DNA of 64,000 nt from Tomocerus qinae (Eukaryota > Arthropoda > Collembola > Entomobryomorpha > Tomoceridae), in the NCBI GenBank assembly GCA_020055645.1, contig CM034546.1, forward strand, positions 25,048,001 through 25,112,000, given 5' to 3'. Below are positions 1 to 11,645 of this stretch, one piece after another. The position numbers and the translations under genes are program-made. The notes below the pieces were generated by a model that had not been told where the DNA came from, made no database searches, and worked only from the letters and a program-made list of their open reading frames with translations. Position 1 is the stretch's first letter, and every line of letters starts with the position of its first letter.

Positions 1-3000
1 CTAATGGTTATAACAATAGCGGTATGTTAATTATTTTTTAGGTACATAATATTTTTCAATGTAAAGTAATTGTAGGGAAAATTGTGTAAAAGCCCTTAAC
101 TTAGATTTGATTGAGCCATTTGTTGGAAAATTATTTAGGTGACTGTAAAATGTGATGGAAACAGAAGTTGGTCGCGAGTTATAACATAGCTGGAATAAGT
201 ATTTACCTCTCATATCGGTGACAAGAAATCAGTACAAATATGAGAAGGCAAATACCAAGCCGTGCTAGTCTTATTTTAGCTTAGTAGGAGATGGGTGTTG
301 AGAAGAGCCGTGCGTAGGCTGTTGAAGGCAGAGGAACTAGATTTTTGAAATGTCGACTTTAGCTGTAAAATATCACGTCAATGCCGGCGAGGCAAAAATG
401 TTTCTTGGCCCCATCAACATTAACGCAATATGTGCAATGTCTGAATACAGCAGAAATAAATCCATCTCCTCCCATGACAATCTTTTCTTCAAAGATGTTG
501 ACGTAAGAGTAAAATGAAAAGGAGAGAAATGTAGGAACGGAAAAAGCAAGTTGAGCTTACGTAGAAATGTAATGTGTCTTGTAATGCAGACTAGGCTGGT
601 GATTTTGTGAATAAGCAGATGATTATATCATTGGCTAGTCGATCATAATCTTCTTTCTACAGCTCAGCACTCAGCCCATCAACTCTGTGGTGGAAAAACA
701 CTTTCTCATTCTTTATCGTATTCTCTTCTTCTCCAATTACGACAATGCTACGCTCAATGTTTCGAATCTTCCACACTTGTTGCTGCTCTAGCCAAGTGCA
801 TATCTATTACCAAGTGCATATAGATCTCGGACTACATGCCATCTGAATGAAATTGAATCACTACTATTCCAGGATGACAGAAAAGTAGGAAATATTTTGT
901 AGCCACACAGTTCGCGAATACACTCTGAGGATATGCATAATATTCTCTTTGCTGCAGTATAAATTCATATCCACTAAATCATCTCTTCTCTTTGATTCTC
1001 TTTCCAAATCCAAAACTACTATGGATAAAACGTCTGTAAAAAATACGTTTCCATGATTGAGTTAAGTCATTTAATAAAGTTTGAAGATATAAGCAAAATT
1101 CAATACATTGATATAATTCTATATAATTCACCAAAAGTGCGAGAACATTTTGATGACTTCCTTCAACTTAATTTAACGATAATATAAGCTTGGTTTAAGG
1201 CTCAAGGAATCATTTATTTGCGTTTTTTTCGAATTTTTGCTCAACATGTATATTTAAGTAGTTTTTAAGTATTATGAGGATTTAATTCTGTGAGTGAGAA
1301 TGTTAGGTTGAAATCAAAAGAATTTACTTTTTCTCTATCACTGGTTCTGCATACTCAATACAAATTTAACGCTAGAACTTTTATGATTGGCATGTAAAAG
1401 AAATGGTTGCACAAAGGAAAATATATAAAATGTAAAATATATTAAAAAAATACTAATAAAATAGTTTATTAATATGCTGTAATATGACTGGATTTAATTT
1501 TCTCTAATTAATGTTTTTCAGTTTTCTAATTAATCTTCCTTCCAATAATTTTTACTTGTTTTCCGTTTTAATTTGTTTCAGCAATTATATACGAGTCGCT
1601 TGCTAATTCCTATACACTATACTCAATCGCTGTCATGCTAGTCACATTCTGCCTATATAAGACTTCGCTTTAAAATAACCACTAAACTGTATGATATTTT
1701 AACATCGATAATGATTCCTTGAGGGAAATATTTGTTTGAGTTTCCAATGTGCATATAGAAAGAACTCGAAAGTATTAATAATGACATTCAAATTGAAGAA
1801 GTGATAATTATTTCACTTACATTCAATTACGTGTTTAATTGAGAAACATTTCGAATTTCAAGGAATATGCTTTGGTTCAATTACAACACCTGAAACAATT
1901 GTGTAAGAAAAACAATATAATACAGTGATAGTCTGATAGATATTTTGTGATTCACAATAGCGCTTCCAAATAAAGACCATCGGGAAGTTTGGATTTCTCA
2001 TTGTAAATTGAGCTTTGCCTCATTAGTTATAATGATGCAGATACCTCGTCAGCATATTTTCTCGTATATCACTGCAGTGCTAGTGATAAGGCTACTGACC
2101 GGACTCGATAAATATTTTCACAAGTATCATTGTGGATAGTTTATTCGTTTAGCAATAAAATTTGTCTCGCTAGAATTTTTTAATGTTTTGATGTATATCT
2201 ATTTTATGATTTGCTTCTTAACGCTTATTACAATGTTTAGCCAAGGTCTAAGGATGTCAAATATGGTCATAAATGAATTCAGACTTGTATTTTATTCCAA
2301 TAATATCGATCCAATGAAGGCTTTAGGGAATCATAATGAAATAATATGCATATTATATAAATGGACTTGCTCTTGTGCTGCTCAAACAAAGGCAATAATT
2401 ATCTAAACAATTCAAAACTCTATTTTATTTTCATTCTTAAAATATATCTTTATTTAGATTAGTTACCGCACGAAAACGGTTGTAGCTGTAGTTCAAGATT
2501 TTATAGAACTAACTCACACCCTTTATGGAATTAGCTATCAAAGCAGTGATGGTAAGAAATCACCATTAAGTAAGGGAGAGTGCTGTCGGTTGTTCGAGAT
2601 GTTACTTTTGTAATTTTTGCAATTAACCTGCAGCAGTTCCCAAAACTTTGTTTTATACATTTTCAAGTTCATTGGTATAAGCATAATAAATTATAAATTG
2701 CACCAATCACATATCTCTCAACATGGAGGTGAAAATTAATTTTACTAAAATCAAAATAAAAACTCCGACTTAGGAATTTGCTGACAGATGTATTTTTAGC
2801 CTCATTAATAGTAGATGGGAATAAACACCGATATTGACTGTCATATGATACACGTTTCCAATTTTTATAAATATGTATTGAGTAATCGATGAAGATTTTC
2901 TACCTAGATGTTTTCAATCGCAGCTATTTTATGAATTATTCCAATGAAGGTATCCAATGTCTAAAAAGATACACGAATTCGATTCGAAGCAGAATGTTTT

Positions 3001-3045
3001 CTAACAATATTGTTTTAATGATTGATCTGGTGAATCATAATTGTA
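1..3045 (+). repeat. Host long repeat, copy 1
   Basis: Diverged copy of a non-coding repeat several kilobases long that makes up most of the DNA outside elements here. Blocks recur in the same order elsewhere: about 600-1020 matches 10830-11290, and 1036-2480 matches 30309-31990, by eye at roughly nine bases in ten. Landmarks are the ACATAGCTGG hairpin, ATATCACGTCAATGCC, GATAAAACGTCT, CGCTTCCAAA and GACACCTCGTCAGCAT blocks. No reading frame is conserved between copies, so I call no gene. The copy contains the uninterrupted version of the site (AAACGTCT, 1028-1035) into which the Polinton inserted at 11287-11294. Confidence 0.8.
181..270 (+). other. Repeat-borne hairpin, copy 1
   Basis: Arms GTATTTACCTCTCATAT and ATATGAGAAGGCAAATAC fold around the loop AAGAAATCA. 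The outer arms are ACATAGCTGG and CCGTGCTAGT. This is one of nine hairpins at equivalent places in repeat copies. Here the central stem is CTCATAT/ATATGAG. Confidence 0.65.
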
Positions 3046-3257
3046 ATATCGTCTGCCTAACATTACTAAGTAACAAACCATTTCATCGTGACTGCTACAA
3101 TATAACAAACCATTTTATCATGGCTGAGACAATGTAACAAACCTAACTCCTGATACATTGGTTTGTTACATTGTCGCAGCCATGATAAAATGGTTTGTTA
3201 CTTTGTAGCAGTCATGATGAAATGGCTTGTTACTTAGTAATGTTAGGCAGACGATAT
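3046..3257. mobile_element. Snapback inverted repeat (MITE-like)
   Basis: Two 98-bp arms (3046-3143 and 3160-3257) are nearly perfect inverted copies with a 16-nt loop. The arms start ATATCGTCTGCCTAACATTA and contain several AACAAACCATTT segments. The insertion interrupts a host-repeat block that is continuous in other copies. No clear target duplication was seen. It has no coding capacity. Confidence 0.75.
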
Positions 3258-4012
3258 GAAATTTATTTAAATAAAAAACCATTGGTGTTAATAATCAAAT
3301 AAAGGATAGTATCTGATAAGATGGGCAACGTTGGCTATAAACCACTGAAATTGAGGCAAAAATGTTGGGCTGGCCGTTTTTCAATTTATCGTAGAATTTT
3401 GTTCCTAAGATACGCCAAATAAATTGCCAATAGTTGTTAGTGTACAGTTCATATTTATTCGTGTAACCATTTCAACCAAGGTGATTAGAAATGACACCAC
3501 CACCACAACGAGCAACACCAGGTGACAACAAAGTAGTCCGGTTAGCCATGTGGATCAGGATTAGAGAGCTACCCGTCCCAAGTTTCCGTATGCCTGCCCG
3601 TGCAACTATCTAAGAGAGTTCACAAGAAAACTGTTCTCGTAGGGCATTAAAATGTCTGCCAGTGTAACTCCCTAATCACGAGTGGGTGAATTAAGGCTAT
3701 TTTGTCGATGCGCAGAACATTGATAACACATCCCCGTGGGGGAAAAAAGTCACATTAAAAAAATGTTTTTGTTTTGAAAAACCACATGTTTTTTGAGGGC
3801 TTATTGTGGCCTATTTTTCCAAAAAGCCCCTGTATTTTTCAAAATTAAATAGCTTTTGAACTGGAACGATTTCCCAATTTCTAAGTTTTGACTTGGCCAT
3901 GCTCCCTTCCGTAGCATGACAATCTATTGGCTTAAAATCTTACGCTTTACTCTCAGAGTGGGAGGGAATTATTTGAGCCACCAAGATTTCCCAGTTACCG
4001 AAAATTCGGGAT

Positions 4013-4376
4013 GGTTGAAGTAAAGCAGTAGTGGTTGCACATTTTAAAAATCGCGCTATGAAATACACGGGGCATACCAGGACCCGATTTCTAGGGATTT
4101 AACCTAGCCCGATTAAAATAATAACATTGATAGGTATTTGTGCAACCCAAAGTGATTTGAATGTTTCCAGGGCTCCGCCCTCAGGGACAAAGTGACGACA
4201 AACTCCAGAGAACTGGTTTCCCCCAACCAGTTATTTCAAACCACTTTCTCCCTGATTTCGATTCGGAGAACTGGTTGGGGAAAACGAGTTTTTGCAGCAT
4301 GTCGTCACTTTGTCCCTGAGGGCGGAGCCCTGGAAACATTCAAATCACTTTGGTGCAACCACTACCATACTTCAAC
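4013..4376. mobile_element. Nested palindromic element (MITE-like)
   Basis: Outer arms of about 25 bp (4013-4040, GTAGTGGTTGCAC, against 4353-4376, GTGCAACCACTAC) enclose inner arms of about 90 bp (4140-4231 against 4261-4359) that include CAGGGCTCCGCCCTCAGGG and its complement. An open frame through it simply reads the palindrome, so no gene is called. This looks like a non-autonomous inverted-repeat transposon, possibly one inside another. Family unknown. Confidence 0.6.
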
Positions 4377-4396
4377 CTTCAGGATGCCTGATTCTG

Positions 4397-4600
4397 GGAT
4401 ACCTTGTGTTGACCTTGGTTAAGTATTTTGAGATACCTTGAGTAGACCTTGGTTAAGTATTTTGAGATACCTTGAGTTGACCTTGGTTAAGTATTTTGAG
4501 ATACCTTGAGTTGACCTTGGTTAAGTATTTTGAGATACCTTGTATAGTTGACCTTTGGTTATGTATTTTGAGATACCTAGTTTGGTTGACCTTGGGTAGT
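4397..4600. repeat. 34-bp tandem repeat, about six copies
   Basis: Units of the type GATACCTTGAGTTGACC plus TTGGTTAAGTATTTTGA follow head to tail directly after the palindromic element. The later units carry small insertions and decay towards 4600. Confidence 0.85.
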
Positions 4601-5232
4601 GAGTTTGTCTAACAAAAAATGATCATCAATCCCCAATACAAACAGTAGAAGCACATGGTAACCGGTAAAGCGTCAATTTTAGATGCATTCATATCTGAAA
4701 AATCTTTTTTCAAAGGGATTGAGGTAATTTTTAATTTTTGAATCAATTTTGTTCAAAAACAAAAAATACCTCAAACTCCAAATTCACATCATAATTTTTC
4801 AACAGTTTGAAGAACTTATGGTAAAAGTTTCAGATTTTTAGAGTTGTGTGCTCACAATTTTTTTGGCATTCAAAGTCTTTTCCCCTGTATATAGATAGGG
4901 TAAAGGACTTTCACAAAGACGGGTATATCTCAGAAACTAAAGATACCTCAAACTCAAAAATCATAAATGATCTTCCCAAGAATATCATCTATGAGTTCTG
5001 AAAGTTTGAAGTTTCTAAACTAGTGTGCTCTATAAAAAATGGTCAAGCGAAAATAGCCAAGTGAAGTGCCCTTATCCGGAAACCCTCCTTTAAACCTCCA
5101 CTTTTTATTCATGCTTAAGGTCAGGCAGTAGTACTTGGTTTTCAATGTAATTTCCTACTCCAGGAAATCATGGATAAGTCGCCTAATTTTCAAGCAATCT
5201 GGGCGTAGTTGGTCTCAAAATTTAGGATGAAG

Positions 5233-5403
5233 ATCCTGGAGGGTCACAAGTTTCAGATATGTTACAAATTTGACCTGTAAAGGTCACACTGGCCATTCTA
5301 CCAAAAAGTTTTTTATTTTTTTTGGCGCGATAGGTTTATGAATTTTTTATAAAATAACCAAAAGTCTTTTTGAACAAAACGCAAACTTGTGACCCTCCAG
5401 GAC
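5233..5403. repeat. Spaced inverted repeat
   Basis: CCTGGAGGGTCACAAGTTT (near 5235) recurs inverted as AAACTTGTGACCCTCCAGG (near 5383), separated by about 130 bp of AT-rich DNA. Nothing shows that it is more than a small MITE-like insertion. Confidence 0.55.
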
Positions 5404-5574
5404 CCTGTAAGAATTTTAGGTAAAAAAATCAAAATTGAAAACGGAAGAGTTTTTGAGTTTTCCTTGATTTCCTAAAAAAATAAAATTTGAATGGTTTTGT
5501 ACTCAACTCAATGTAAATAGATCGAGTTCATGCCAAATTCCGGTAGATACCTCGACGGAGGGGTGGCGCCCCTT

Positions 5575-6165
5575 AACAAAACATATATTTATTTAGATAC
5601 CGGACAAAATATAAACTACATTTTAAAATTTTATGCAGAATAGATCCACACACGTTATAATATAATTATTCTACAAAGGATTGTTAGCAAGAATTACCAG
5701 AGTAAATTTATTTTTCTCCTTAATGCTAATTGCTCATCTTTAATTTTATGGTTCACCTAATTACTTACAATTTAAGTTATATAATCTAATTTGATTCAAA
5801 TGTCACATATAATAACAAAAGAAGTTAAACTTGGAATGGCTATACTAATAATGGTACGTTAATAATTTGAATTGCTAAGTACATAATATTTTTCAATGTA
5901 TGGTACTTGTAAGAAAGTATAGAAGGGTCCTTTACTTGGATTTGGTTGAACTATTCGTTGGAAAACTATTTAGGTTTGTAAAACATGATAGAGGGTGAAG
6001 TTGTTCGAGTTGTAACATAGCTTGACGAGGGATTGTTATCACTTATCAGTAACAAGAATTCAGTACTGATGAGCAATGCAATCACCTAGCCGTGCTAGTT
6101 CTATTTAAGTTGAGTTAGAGTTGGAGCATCCAAGCTCGAACCATGTGAATTGAATACAGATATTC
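5575..6165 (+). repeat. Host long repeat, partial copy 2a
   Basis: Begins at the TTTAGATACCGGAC landmark and runs through the block CATAATATTTTTCAATG to the hairpin at 6011-6100. It is followed at once by a second copy of the same blocks from about 6165, so this is a local partial duplication. No gene seen. Confidence 0.75.
6011..6100 (+). other. Repeat-borne hairpin, copy 2
   Basis: Stem parts GATTG/CAATC and ATCAGTA/TACTGAT flank the loop AAGAATTCA. The middle of the stem is less well paired than in other copies. Confidence 0.55.
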
Positions 6166-6483
6166 AAATATAATCTTTAATGCTAATTGCTTATGTTTAT
6201 ATTTATGATTAAACTTAATTAAAACTTAAGTTATATAATCTAATTTCATTCAAATGTCGCATATAATAACACAAGAAGTTAATACTGCAATACTAGTAAT
6301 GGTTATACTAATAATGGTACGTTAATAATTCGATTTTCTAGGTAAATAATATTTTTCAATATGTCGTAACTGTAGAAAAAACGGTGCAAAAGCCTTTAAT
6401 TGGGATTTGTTTGAGCTATTTGTTGGAAAATTTAATTATGTAGGTGTCTGTAAAACATCATGTAGGATGAAATTGGTCGAGTT

Positions 6484-6572
6484 GTAACATAGCTTGACTA
6501 GGCATTAGAATCGCATATCAGTAACAAGAAATCTGTACTGATTTGCGAAACCAATTACCTAGCCGTGCTAGT
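6484..6572 (+). other. Repeat-borne hairpin, copy 3
   Basis: Stem TCGCA/TGCGA plus ATCAGTA/TACTGAT around the loop AAGAAATCT. Outer arms are TAGCTTGACTAGG and CCTAGCCGTGCTA. TCGCA/TGCGA replaces TCACA/TGTGA of other copies on both sides. Confidence 0.65.
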
Positions 6573-7837
6573 TCTATTATAGCTTAAGGAGTCCTTAATT
6601 ACAGGCAGTAAACGGCGAGACACACTTGATAACAATTAGAGTTGAAAATGTAAGAATTCGCAGGTGAGTAAAAACAACAGTTACTTCACAATTTTGGAGT
6701 ACATGTTTTTTAACAGAGCCGTAGGTAGCTCGTAGCTAGCTGTTGAAGGTAAAGGAACTAGTTTTTTGAAATGTCGATTTTTGCTGTAAAATATCACGTC
6801 AATGCCAATGGAACAAAGTAAAGATAATACTTTGGCCTCACCGACACTGACGGGATATTATCTGAATGTATTACAGCAGAAATAAATGCATGTCCTCCCC
6901 TGACAATCTTCGCCTCAAAGGTGTTCACGTAAGAGTGAAGTGAAAAGGAGAGAAATGTAGGAATGGAAAGAAACGAGTTGAGTTGACGTAAAATTGTAAT
7001 GTCATGTAATGTAGATTTGGCTAGTTATGCAGACCCAATGCTTTTATCATTGACTCGTTGACCATAATTTTTTCTCCACAGCGCAAGCGCCCCACTTTCA
7101 ATTCCGTGGTCCAAAATACTTTCTCACTATTTCTCATAGGCACTCTTCTTCTTCAATATTGTTACGCACCGCACTTGTCTTCCACATTCTTTGCAACTGC
7201 TTTAGCTTCTATATAATTTGCTATGTTCTATCACCGCATACATCTAGATCTGGTACTATATGCCATCAAGATGAAATTTTATCGCCACCATTCCAAGACA
7301 CAAAAATATGAGCAATTATTGTATGGTCTGGTCTGAGCAACCAGACAATTTAAAAGTACTCTCTAAGAATATACATATTACCTACCTAGATGCTAAGTAT
7401 AAATGCATATATCCATTAAATCAACTTTTCTCCTTTATTATCTTTCCTTTTCCAAAACTACATGGATTAAACGTCTGAGAAACACCTTTCCATAATTAAA
7501 TTAAAAGTAAAGTAATAAAATTAGAAGAAATGTTCACGAAATCAGTAAAATTGATACACCAATAATTCTAATTCGAGCATAGCGATAGAAAATTTTGATG
7601 CCTCCCTCTAACTCGGAATTAAGCGATAAGATTATTTCAAGGGCCAGGTAATCATTTTGGTTGTTTTCGGTTTTAGCTCAACCGAAAGATTAACCTATTT
7701 CTCTATCACTGGTTGCATTTTATGCTCAATACAATTTTAATATTAGAATTTGTATGACTATGGAAGGCTTGGAAGGTGAAAGAAATGATTGCACAAAAAG
7801 AGCAATAGACTTTGGACACAACCAAAAGTAGTAGTTA

Positions 7838-8636
7838 AAGACTTGAACTGATTTCGTTATTTCCATATAGTCACTTACTAAACGAATGCTATAAGATGCA
7901 AATAGTTAATGCCTATATAATGTCTGTTGTTAGATATATGGCAATATGGGGCACAGCATGTAAAGAAACTGTAAAATCAATTGAACGTGTGATTCGATTA
8001 GCAGTAAGATTTGCATTAGGTATCTTGAACTATGATTGTGTGAAAAAACAGATTGCTAACCATCTAAAATGGCTATTCCCTAGTTTTTTGTATAAATTTG
8101 AGTTACTAAAACTAATGTATTGTATTATACACAACGATCACTGTCCCCCTTATTTTAAGAACTATGTGTCATTGGAAAATACTAGTAGCGTAAGTACGAG
8201 AAATAATACGTATGTTAAACCTAACCTAGTTACAAAAAACTCTTATGGTACTAGAAGTTTTTCTTATCAAGGCATATTGTACTGGTCTACCTTACCAGAT
8301 GCATTTAAAACATGTTGTACTTTCTCTCAGTTTAAGCTTAAATTAAAAAATTACTTCTTAAGTCAGCAATTAATAGAAACTGAACCAGCTTGTGACATTG
8401 TAAAATGTGATCTTACCTGTATAGACGATGTTTGTAAGAAAATAACCGATACTGACTATTCTTATCTTTTCTAACATTAATTCTTTAAATGTTGTTTCCT
8501 AAATTAATACTGATTCTGCATCCTTATTTAAAGCATATGTAATAAATAATATAGTCAAGCCGGGATGAAACAGAATCTTGGCTCTGTAACTACCTCTGAG
8601 GGAGGAATTTGACCGTGTAAATAAATAAATAAATTT
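7838..8636 (+). pseudogene. 5'-truncated LINE, reverse transcriptase C-terminal fragment
   Basis: An open frame of 192 codons (7896-8474) matches the region after the reverse transcriptase of CR1/Jockey-type non-LTR retrotransposons. It has an early YMAIWG motif (usual form YGIEIWG), then the ALGILNYD and FELLKLMYCI segments and a terminal LYWSTLPDAFK like the usual WNxLPxxLK. The 3' end is the AATAAATAAATAAA tail at about 8620-8636, typical for such elements. The endonuclease, the RT catalytic core and any ORF1 are missing, as expected from 5' truncation during insertion. It lies inside a host repeat copy whose blocks resume on both sides. The exact 5' border and any target duplication were not resolved. 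Confidence 0.8.
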
Positions 8637-10149
8637 CCTCCTCTTCCCCAATTAATGGTTTCAAGTATGTACCCCAAAGCATACCCCAAATTTTCTTCCA
8701 AAAATTTTACCCTGCTTACCGTTGTAATTTGCTTTCAGTCCTTATATGTCGTATACATGGTATTGTACGGTGTAATTACCTGATTGGCTTATTTTCTTTT
8801 AGTGTTAATTAAATTCATGAATTTTACGACCAAGTATTTACATTCAGTGCGACAACATGGTAATCTGTAGAGTGTAATTTTTCCAAGAAGATTATAACAA
8901 TGTGGTCCTTATCGGTTGCTAGTTCCTAGACTCAATCACTGTCATGCTATCCCATTCTATCTATGAAATAAGATTTCACTTTGCCATAAAACCACTTACT
9001 GTATAATATACTAAACATCGATAATGATACCTTGTAGGAAATATTTGTTTGCGTTTCCAATGTGCATCCAGAAAGAACTCGAACCTATTATAAATGGTAG
9101 TCACGTTGAAGAAACGAATGTTTCAACTTTGTTTCAACTTCCATCGAGCAGAATACTTTGATGGCTGAATTACAATACCTGAAACAATTATACCGGAAAA
9201 ACAGTAGTGTGATATTGAAGTACATAATTCGTTAATACATAAAAGCGCTTTCAAATAAATTCCAACGGTCAGTTTAGGATTTCTTATTGTAACTAGAGAT
9301 TTGCCTCGTTGGTTATAATGATGTGGACACCTGGTCGGCAAATTCTCCCGTGTTTCACTGTCGTGCTACTTAAAAGGCAAATGACCGGACTCGAGAAAGT
9401 ATTTCTACAAGTACCATGGTACAGAGTTTGTCTTTATCTTCATTGTTCCTTCCTACATCAATAAAAATTGTCCAACTAGAAGTTATCAGATTTTGAGACA
9501 CATATTTATGATTTCTTTCATAGCGCTCATTACAATCTCTAAGATTGCCAATGATGGACATTGATTAATGCATGCAGACCAGAATGTTATTCCAAAAATA
9601 TGGTTCTAATGAAGACTATGAAGAAACATAATGATATTATTATGATATGCATGTACAAATCGACTTGCTTTTGTGTTGCTCAAACAAACCCAGTAATAAT
9701 AATCGAAGCAATTTAAAAATCTATTTTATTTTCATTCTTAACACAATTTGACTTGGCGGTAGGAATTATTGGGGAATAATTTAGAATAGATAGTTAAGTT
9801 AGGTAGTCAAATGAGGACGAAAAGGACTATAAAGTAAACACACACAGCTAGTCGCGAATCTAGCATCTCTTACCATCCGGGCAAGTATTCTTATTAGTAT
9901 GTGCGTATAGAAAATTAGGGAAGAATTAAAAAGTCATCCGGATGTGAATTGAATACAGGTCTTTTAAAAACTGTAAGTCAAAAGAAGAAGCCCATCTTGG
10001 TCAAATTTCACACTGTAGTTCAAGATTTTTTGTAGAATTAATCCACATCCTTTGCAAAATAATCTAACAAACCAGTGTGGGCAAGAAATTACCAAAGTAA
10101 TCTTATTTTTCCCTAAACGCGAACTTAGTTTTAATTACAATCAAGATTT

Positions 10150-11294
10150 TATGCATAAGTGTTCAAAATACAGTATGTAATTATCCAACAAACCATTGCT
10201 GGCAAGAATCACTGAAGTAACTTTATTTTTCTCCTTAATGCTAAATGCTTATCTTTATACCTATAAATTATCCAAATTAATTACATAATTTATTTAGCTA
10301 ATTTGATTCAAATGTCGCATACAATAACACAAGAAGTTAAAATTAGTAATCGTTATACTAATAATCGTACGTTAATAATTTGGTTTCCTAGGTACATAAT
10401 ATTTTTCAATGAACCGTAATTATACTTCACATTTTGCGCGGCAATTCTCGACGCTCTAACCTCGCAAGCGGCGGTGTGTGGAAAATGCTCGTATAATTAC
10501 GATTATCAGGCATAATCCCTGGTCGCTGTGATGGCAGGCTATCGCCTGCCCTCAAATCAGCGCCCAGACATTGTGCCAGATAATCATTCAATTGTATAGG
10601 GAAATTGGTGCAAAAATCCTTAACTTGGACTTGGTTGAGCTATTCCTAGGGAAATTATTAAGGTGGCTGTATATGAATGTATTACAGCTGAAACCAATCC
10701 ACGTTCTCCTCTGACAATCTTCCCCTCAAATTTTTGCAAGTAAGAGTGAAGTGAAAAGGAGTGTAATGTAAGAACGGAAAAGCAAGTTGAGTTTACGTAG
10801 AAATGTAATAATGTGTCTTGTAATGCAGACTAGGCTGGTGATTGTGCGAATAAGCAGATGATTATATCATTTGCTAGTCGATCATAATCTTCTTTCTCCA
10901 GCTCAGCACTCAGCCCATCAACTCTGTGGTGGAAAAACACTTTCTCATTCTTTATCGTATTCTCTTCTTCTCCAACTAATGCAATTCTACGCTCAATTTT
11001 TCGAATCTTCTTCATCCACACTCGTTGCTGCTCTAGCCTCTATGTGATTTACTTATCTATTACCAAGTGCATATAGATCTCGGACTACATGCCATTTGAA
11101 TGAAATTGAATCACTACTATTCCAGGATGACAGAAAAGTAGTAAATATTTCGCCTGAGTAACCACACAGTTTGAGAATACACTCTGAGGATATGCATAAT
11201 ATTCTCTTTGCTGCAGTATAAATACATATCCACTAAATCATCTCTTCTCTTTGATTCTCTTTCCAAATCCAAAACTACTATGGATAAAACGTCT
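10150..11294 (+). repeat. Host long repeat, copy 3, left part
   Basis: Continues across the Polinton at 30301. The hairpin block is deleted in this copy: the text runs from AAGGTGGCTGTATATG straight to the ATTACAGCTGAAACC block near 10680. A 168-bp hairpin-bearing insertion sits at 10422-10589. The last eight bases, AAACGTCT (11287-11294), are the left copy of the Polinton target duplication. Confidence 0.8.
10422..10589. mobile_element. 168-bp insertion carrying a GC-rich 85-nt hairpin
   Basis: Other repeat copies read straight through this place. Here AATT (10418-10421 and 10590-10593) flanks extra sequence, which suggests a 4-bp target duplication. The right half (10501-10585) is one long stem: GATTATC, GGCA, CTGG and CGCTG pair in order with CAGCG, CCAG, TGCC and GATAATC, capped by GGCAGGC-TAT-CGCCTGCC. 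No inverted termini and no coding capacity. It resembles a small non-autonomous element; family unknown. Confidence 0.6.
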
Positions 11295-11355
11295 GATGAT
11301 TATAAAAAGCATCCGCCATGACAGGCGTTGCCTGTCATGGCAGATGCTTTTTATA
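11295..11355 (+). repeat. Polinton left terminal inverted repeat with hairpin
   Basis: Sixty-one bases, 55 of which match the complement of the right end by my count. The repeat is itself palindromic: AAAAAGCATC-C-GCCATGACAGGC pairs with GCCTGTCATGGC-A-GATGCTTTTT around the loop GTT, with one C/A mismatch. Similarity to the right end stops soon after 11355, so the inverted terminus is much shorter than the several hundred bases usual for Polintons. Confidence 0.9.
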
Positions 11356-11645
11356 TATTGGAAAATAATTTTAAAAAAAACATTTAATGGGGTGAAAAAT
11401 TCGCTCTAGTACTAAACATCTGTATTCATGGGAAGTAAGTTATGAATAGTTCACACATCATATTTAATATGAAGACTTAACCTATAAAGAACATAAAAGT
11501 TTTATGAGAAAGTTATAAAAGTAAAGCGTCTAGACATATGGATTTCAACAGATTTACAAATCTTGAAATACAACATCTTTTAGGTATTTAGGTCATTAAA
11601 AAATAAATAAATTACAAAAAAAATACAGTATAATATAAATGATTC

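Larger units (their letters stand above)
3258..5574. other. Non-unit spacer, no gene seen
   Basis: This stretch lacks the blocks of the surrounding host repeat. It holds the palindromic element at 4013-4376, the 34-bp tandem repeat at 4397-4600 and the spaced inverted repeat at 5233-5403. Otherwise it is AT-rich sequence in which I recognise no gene, RNA or promoter. Confidence 0.5.
6165..10149 (+). repeat. Host long repeat, copy 2b, with LINE insertion
   Basis: The fullest repeat copy in the window, running from the TTTAATGCTAATTGCTTATG block to the next TAGTTTTAATTAC block. It includes the hairpin at 6484-6572 and is interrupted by a LINE fragment at about 7838-8636. Apart from the LINE piece I see no gene. 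Confidence 0.75.

Noticed and set aside
2188-2406. 72-codon open frame in the host repeat
   Set aside because: The homologous positions in other repeat copies are not open and no domain is visible.
4192-4422. 76-codon open frame
   Set aside because: It reads through the palindromic element and into the 34-bp array; the palindrome explains the openness.
10422-10589. Helitron
   Set aside because: No TC start and no CTRR end after the hairpin; flanking AATT does not fit insertion between A and T.
11295-11355. Rho-independent-type terminator
   Set aside because: Hairpin plus T run has no such meaning in a eukaryote; it is the element terminus.
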